This document shows positions 59,440 through 64,000 of a DNA stretch of 64,000 nt, in pieces (the first letter of the stretch is position 1; each line of letters opens with the position of its first letter). Origin of the DNA: Aporrectodea caliginosa (lineage: Eukaryota; Annelida; Clitellata; Crassiclitellata; Lumbricidae); contig JACEVL010000159.1 in assembly GCA_020284085.1 (NCBI GenBank), forward strand, positions 2,024,231 to 2,088,230. Direction: 5' to 3'. The notes under the pieces were generated by a model that made no database searches, had not been told where the DNA came from, and saw nothing but the letters and a program-made list of their open reading frames with translations. The position numbers were made by a program, and so were the translations under genes.

Positions 59440-59720
59440 CTGCGCGCCAAACAAATTATCGGAGACGCCATTTTGTTGCGCTGCGCATGCGCGATGTGTG
59501 TTTTACTGTTGACGCACGTAATTGTTTGCGTCCCTGTGGTGTCATTAAACTCATGATTTATAATTAGTCTGTTGCCGAAACAATTTACTCTGTCGTCTGC
59601 TTTTGAACACCCGCGCGACAGATCCGCGCAGACGGCAGACGTGCCGTGGTAGGCGGGGTTAAGAGGGCAACGAGGCGACTGCACACACGTACCGCCATCA
59701 CTCTGATAACGCCGCTCGTT
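59440..59720. promoter_or_regulatory. CpG-rich promoter-like segment
   Basis: CpG density is clearly above the surrounding AT-rich DNA. GCCATTTTG (59467-59475) fits a YY1 site, TGCGCATGCGC (59482-59492) is a palindromic NRF1 consensus, and GGCGGGG (59652-59658) is a GC box. These three together are typical of housekeeping promoters. No recognised first exon is seen on either strand within the window. Confidence 0.45.
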
Positions 59721-60375
59721 GGCAAACAATAATTATATGTTAGAGGCGGAAAATGATAATAAAATACTTGCTAAATTACTGCCGGTAGCAATTATGCCGA
59801 TAGAACGCCGTTTGCTCTTGTCGGTCAACCTAGTTAGCCGCTCGGGGCATCGGTTTGCCCCTCATCCTAGACAGCCGGCGGATGACAGATTGTCTGGAGT
59901 TGGGAATTGATTCGAAATGATATTGATTTCCCCGGATCGCCATAAATCGCCGAAACAACAATTTAACTTAAAATCAAGCCACCGCGGAAATGGTGATGGG
60001 GGAAACGAGGAACGATGTTGATTTTTCATATGTTGTGAAATTTAACGTAATTAGACCGGCCTATAGGCCTATATTTACATGAACGCCGAGTGCGAAGCGT
60101 TCGTGAATAAATGCGTAGGCCTACATATATTTAGATGTGAATGTTTATTTAGGCCTATGATTTTGGTTTCGTATTTTAGCCCACAAAATGAAATCATGAA
60201 AACTTTTAGTACGATTTAGTTGCACTATCTTTGACTGCGTTTTTAAACGATAAATTGTAGGCCCTATATATCATCAGTTTAACTTCACTATGGAATCATT
60301 TGTCTAGAGAGGATACGTTTTTGTTCACCGCTGTTTGACAACACGTAGAGACTCAAATAATTGTTTGTCATTAAA

Positions 60376-60951
60376 TTTGTAAGCAGTGATGGGCACTAAA
60401 CTAATTCTTTAGTTAAACTTCAGCTAGTTTTCAACTAAAACATGACAGTTTAACTAAAGTTGGCATCTAATTTTGCAAATAAGTTAACTAAACTAAAAAC
60501 AGTTAGTCAAACTTTTCCAACTTTTTAACAAACTTTTTACAATAATTTTCACAACAACAGCGGTGAACTGTAACAGGCCTAATGCACAGCGTCATTGACA
60601 ATTTCACTTTCAAACTATGTAATGTGTACTATACTAATTAATAGTCCTACTACAGTTCTTCCAGAAAATAATGCAGACACTTGCTAATGCAAACGATGAT
60701 GCATCATGCAATGCAGTTCAATTGACTTGAGTAATAAAACCGGTTACTCATGGCAATCAATGCTGAAGATTGTTGCGTAGTTGCTGAAATTTTAGTTAAA
60801 CTTTTAAGTTAATAACTAAACAATATTAGTTAAATATTAGTTTAACTAAACTATTTTTCTCCAGTTAAACTTTATCCTTAACTAAAAAAGATTAAGTTTA
60901 ACTAAAAGTTTTCAACTTTTTGGTTAACTTTTGCCCATCACTGTTTGTACA
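60376..60951. mobile_element. 560-bp hAT-like element rich in AGTTTAACTAAA
   Basis: The element spans 60384-60943. It starts CAGTGATGGGCACTAAACTA and its inverted end reads CAGTGATGGGCAAAAGTTAA. Flanks TTTGTAAG and TTTGTACA agree at 6 of 8. The interior is dominated by both orientations of TTTAACTAAA, giving extensive self-complementarity. The CAGTGATGGGCA terminus is typical of hAT. Confidence 0.75.
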
Positions 60952-61221
60952 CGTTTGGGTAGCGTCTCTTCAAGAAAACCTACCATAGTTGTTCCCGATC
61001 AGACAACACAGGTCAAGGACAAACACTTTACCTCGCCTTTAACCGTTTGGCGACGTAAAGCCAAAAAGAGCAAGAAGATCATGTTGCAGGTGTCATCGAA
61101 GCCTATCTACAGAATGAGGCTCAACCACGGTAGTGCTTACGTATTGCACCGTGGAATGGAGGACGGTCAAGAAGCAGATCACTCTGTGTTGTATAGAGCG
61201 AAGATTTCCGCGACTATATAG
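60952..61221 (+). CDS. Unrecognised open frame beside the hAT element
   Basis: A frame with stop at 61219-61221 contains RKPTIVVPDQTTQVKDKH, then a basic cluster RRKAKKSKK, then SSKPIYRMRLNHGSAYVLHR. Its composition looks less random than other ORFs nearby and it has a nuclear-localisation-like patch. The apparent ATG (60931) lies inside the hAT end, so the true start is unknown; it could be a terminal exon. No family is recognised. Confidence 0.25.
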   Translation, partial: RLGSVSSRKPTIVVPDQTTQVKDKHFTSPLTVWRRKAKKSKKIMLQVSSKPIYRMRLNHGSAYVLHRGMEDGQEADHSVLYRAKISATI

Positions 61222-62490
61222 GGACGTATGACATGTGACAATATAGCTACTGCAGAGGTCTGCGGTTAGAACATTTTTGCTACCCGACTATACAGTACCC
61301 GTAACACGAGACCGTGTTACTTGTGCTCGTTTTTTAAGGATGGATTTATCACGAACACATAACAATCAATTCATTGTCCATACTCGCTCCATTCCGTCTT
61401 CTCATCACACCACTTCCCGCCTTTCCCTTCCAGTATAAGGCTTAAATTGTACAACTTGCTATTGCTTCACATCTCACTTTCACCCCATCTTTCTTTACTC
61501 AGACGCACAGGGTAGGCTATACGTGAAGAAAATGTGAAGTAGGCATATACTAACACCTTTGCTTCATTGCTTGCTTCCTCGCGTTGGCCGATCAAGAGAT
61601 TTAGAAAGTGTAGTCAGGCTATTTTTAACCTGTGGAAAATGTTTTGAGGACCTTTCTAGTTTACGATTTTTGAATGACCTTGTTTATTTCTCAGGAGGTT
61701 TATGAGTATTTGTTTAATGACCTGTTTTGGTAGGACTTTTCTGCTACTGCGTCTATGAATTTTGTGGCTTTCTTTCTTTCACAGGTTTGAAGACTATTTT
61801 AGTGTAAAATAGAGTTTTTAATAAGTTTTAGTTTAAGGAGCCACTAGCACAGTGGAGTGCGTTCAAACTTCAAAATCAATGCGCGGACAAAGGGATCTTC
61901 TACCATAGTTTGTGATGACGCTTGCAGTGAAGCTCGCCCGTTGTGATCACCTTCGTTCGAGATTTTCACATCGACTTCTTGTTTTACAGGTGCATAATTC
62001 AGTTTATCGCTGCTATGTATATAACTATAAAATCAGCTGCCTATATATCACTGCGGCTGTTACACAAAAGCGACGTTTGACAGTAAACTGCAGTGCTGTT
62101 AATCTTTGTTGTCATCTATTCCTCGACCGTTGCCATTATTCCAGCGTGACTTCGGAGTGTTTCACTAACGAGTTTCAAGCACATTATATCGTGCTGATTT
62201 GCATTTCTTTACAAATATAGAACACTCATACGTTACCATGCAGTATTCCAAACAAGTTCAGACTCTCATCATACTGTTGTTCAAGTCTCAAGCACACATG
62301 TAGGTCATTGTAGGATCAGTTGCTTCTTTGTCACCAATACGCATGACAAGATTGCAGGCAGAACAATCCTGGCCCGTGCATACGAATCGGTTTCGTACAG
62401 ACCGCAGTCTTTGACTCAAGTAACTGAATGGTTATGAAGCAGATGAGAGCCATTGCCTGTATACATTTCATCGTGACAAATACTAGGTAA
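61222..62490. other. Unassigned region
   Basis: A 102-codon plus ORF (61912-62220) with many cysteines has no recognisable domain and is probably chance. No clear repeat. Confidence 0.35.
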
Positions 62491-62499
62491 GCAGCGACT

Positions 62500-62865
62500 G
62501 TCTTCTATGACTGTCCGTCCCCCTAAATACCTCTGTGACTCCACACGTCGGCCCAACTCGGCTGCTTCCCTTCGCCCGCTCCGCTCTTTGGATCGTCTTG
62601 AACTTATTGTTCCTCGTGTGAGAACGACCATAGCCCAGTCCTGTTCCTTTATCTGCATTGGCCCTTCTTTATGGAATCAACTTACCCTCTTAGTTCGCAC
62701 CACCAAAGGCCTACTGTCCAGTGGCCCTGTTACATGTATTTTTTCGCTACCTCATAACTTGCCATTATTCTCGGGGACTTTCGCACTGCGAGCGCCTCTG
62801 ATTGGTGTGCACACTGTGCACTGTGAGAGGCGCTTTATACATCTTTAAATACAATACAATGCAAA
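62500..62865 (+). pseudogene. L2-type LINE 3' end, open C-terminal frame
   Basis: PPKYLCDSTRRPNSAASLRP, then LELIVPRVRTTIAQSCSF and IGPSLWNQL match, in order, the YLRDLCRP, GELLVPRARLAIKQRRAF and VGPSTWNDL blocks of the LINE at 31.7-31.9 kb. The 3' end GAGCGCCTCTGATTGG...GAGAGGCGCTTTATACATC carries an (AATAC)n tail. Confidence 0.8.
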
Positions 62866-63867
62866 AAACGTCTAGCCCAATGAGAGCATCACAGTTTCCA
62901 GCCTTCAATTGACTTGGGTTTCAACGCTGCAGTGCAGACAGTAAGCCTATAATACCTCAGCGAAAACATCCCCGAAGTCGTCTTCATATGTCGCCCTGGT
63001 TGCAACGGTGACGAAATGACTTCTGTGTAAACTGTGGGATGGGAATCATACGCAGTGGCGCTGGTTTTCCGCCCTGGGGCATCACAAGAGAACATCTGCT
63101 CCTCTAATTGACCGCCATACCCTATTCTACTCGACCAGCCCAATGCACGATGCAGTCGATCGGATTAGATGGAAAAAGCAGTCATCCATGAAGGTACACT
63201 TAACCTTAGGTTATGTCCCAATTCATGGCGCCAGAACGAGACGCTCGGCAGAATGAAGGACATGACGCTCTACGTAGTCCATGCAGGCCAATCATATGCG
63301 TAGCTACATGGAGGCACGAGGAGGCAGTTGCCTGCTCTTGCTTTTTTATATACTGGAACTTCCATTGACCAATGACCCCAATAACCAGGATTTTGCCAGT
63401 GGTCTGTGAAGTTGCCTCCTCTTGAATTTAAGTCTGGCTACGTTCCTGAATCCCGAGGACAATTATACGTAGACATTTTATATAGCGCCTTTTGATAGAC
63501 AGGCTAGAAAAACAAACCATCGACAAATTCAGTGACGGATCTAGAGATAATTCGGCCATGGTCGTCATTTGATTTGGTTTGGCCACGCCACTGACTCCGC
63601 ACAGAATATAAACTAAAACAGAAAAACTACAGAAAAACGATACTATAGAGTTAAACACTATAATAAAAAATTATGTTATGAGCATTTATAGCCGAGATAA
63701 TAATTGCGAATTGTTAAAGGCAAAGTTCATTTTGGTGTAATGAGATTCGGGAAATATAAACATTTTTATCATCAAGGGAATAGTAAAAAGGTTTCTGCGA
63801 AAGTCGGGAATATCTTCAACATTTTCGACGACAAAATGTCAAACTTAGTTACCATAATTTTATATGT
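62866..63867. other. Unassigned region with hAT-like ends
   Basis: CAGTGACGGATCTAG (63529) and the complement of CAGTGGCGTGGCC (ending 63594) are hAT-type termini only 66 bp apart without matching flanks. GCGTAGCTACATGGAGGC (63297) and GTCTGGCTACGTTC (about 63431-63444) may be another decayed pair. TTTATATAGCGCCTTTTGATAG near 63477 is a minus-strand L2 tail. Confidence 0.4.
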
Positions 63868-63919
63868 TATGTTGAGCGCCTCTGAGTAGATATCTTGAAG
63901 GGGCGCTATATCAAGTTTC

Positions 63920-64000
<81 letters not shown>
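63868..64000 (+). repeat. L2-type 3' end with (TTGA)n tail running off the window
   Basis: TTGAGCGCCTCTGAGTAGAT, then CTTGAAGGGGCGCTATATCA and (TTGA)n to the window edge. Same 3' end as at 32.0 kb but a different tail tetramer. Confidence 0.85.

Overview
This is a metazoan nuclear window: long introns with GT-AG borders, sparse coding, and many decayed LINEs, SINEs, small DNA transposons and microsatellites. Three conserved genes can be assembled exon by exon. The UHRF1 and WDR5 models close in frame from ATG to stop; the adducin model enters the window open. Together with L2-type LINEs, tRNA-derived SINEs and many TAGGCCTA octamers, this suggests a marine invertebrate, perhaps a non-vertebrate deuterostome. 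The species cannot be named from the sequence.

Layout. 1-7428 (+): 3' half of an adducin gene (8 exons, 318 codons here) ending in the MARCKS-like basic tail. 7429-11430: its 3' UTR and intergenic DNA with LINE debris. 11430-11892: UHRF1 promoter with an E2F-type site. 11893-24818 (+): complete UHRF1, 16 coding exons, 831 aa, UBL-TTD-PHD-SRA-RING. 24819-28245: tail-to-tail intergenic region. 28246-39944 (-): complete WDR5 coding region, 13 exons, 362 aa, seven WD repeats; a 5'-truncated but open L2-type LINE (30412-32062) sits antisense in one intron. 40-64 kb: no conserved gene recognised. This accessory part holds nested transposons, (TATG)n, (CTCA)n and (ATT)n arrays, a 2.3-kb satellite of 34-bp units, a pyrimidine-rich minisatellite, and a CpG-rich promoter-like segment at 59.44-59.72 kb.

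Functionally, UHRF1 (maintenance of DNA methylation, reading of H3) and WDR5 (H3K4 methyltransferase scaffold) are both chromatin regulators and lie convergent; adducin (spectrin-actin capping) is unrelated. I see no evidence of joint regulation.

The most interesting material is mobile. At least eight different short non-autonomous elements have recognisable terminal inverted repeats and matching 8-bp target duplications (mostly hAT-like), yet no hAT transposase is visible. A LINE and a tRNA-derived SINE share one 3' end. One LINE tail forms the splice acceptor of the last UHRF1 exon. A transposon nest three levels deep lies at 44 kb. An apparently unnamed ~60-bp palindromic repeat occurs four times. 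All exon borders come from reading the sequence and matching remembered family features; no alignment or database search was run.
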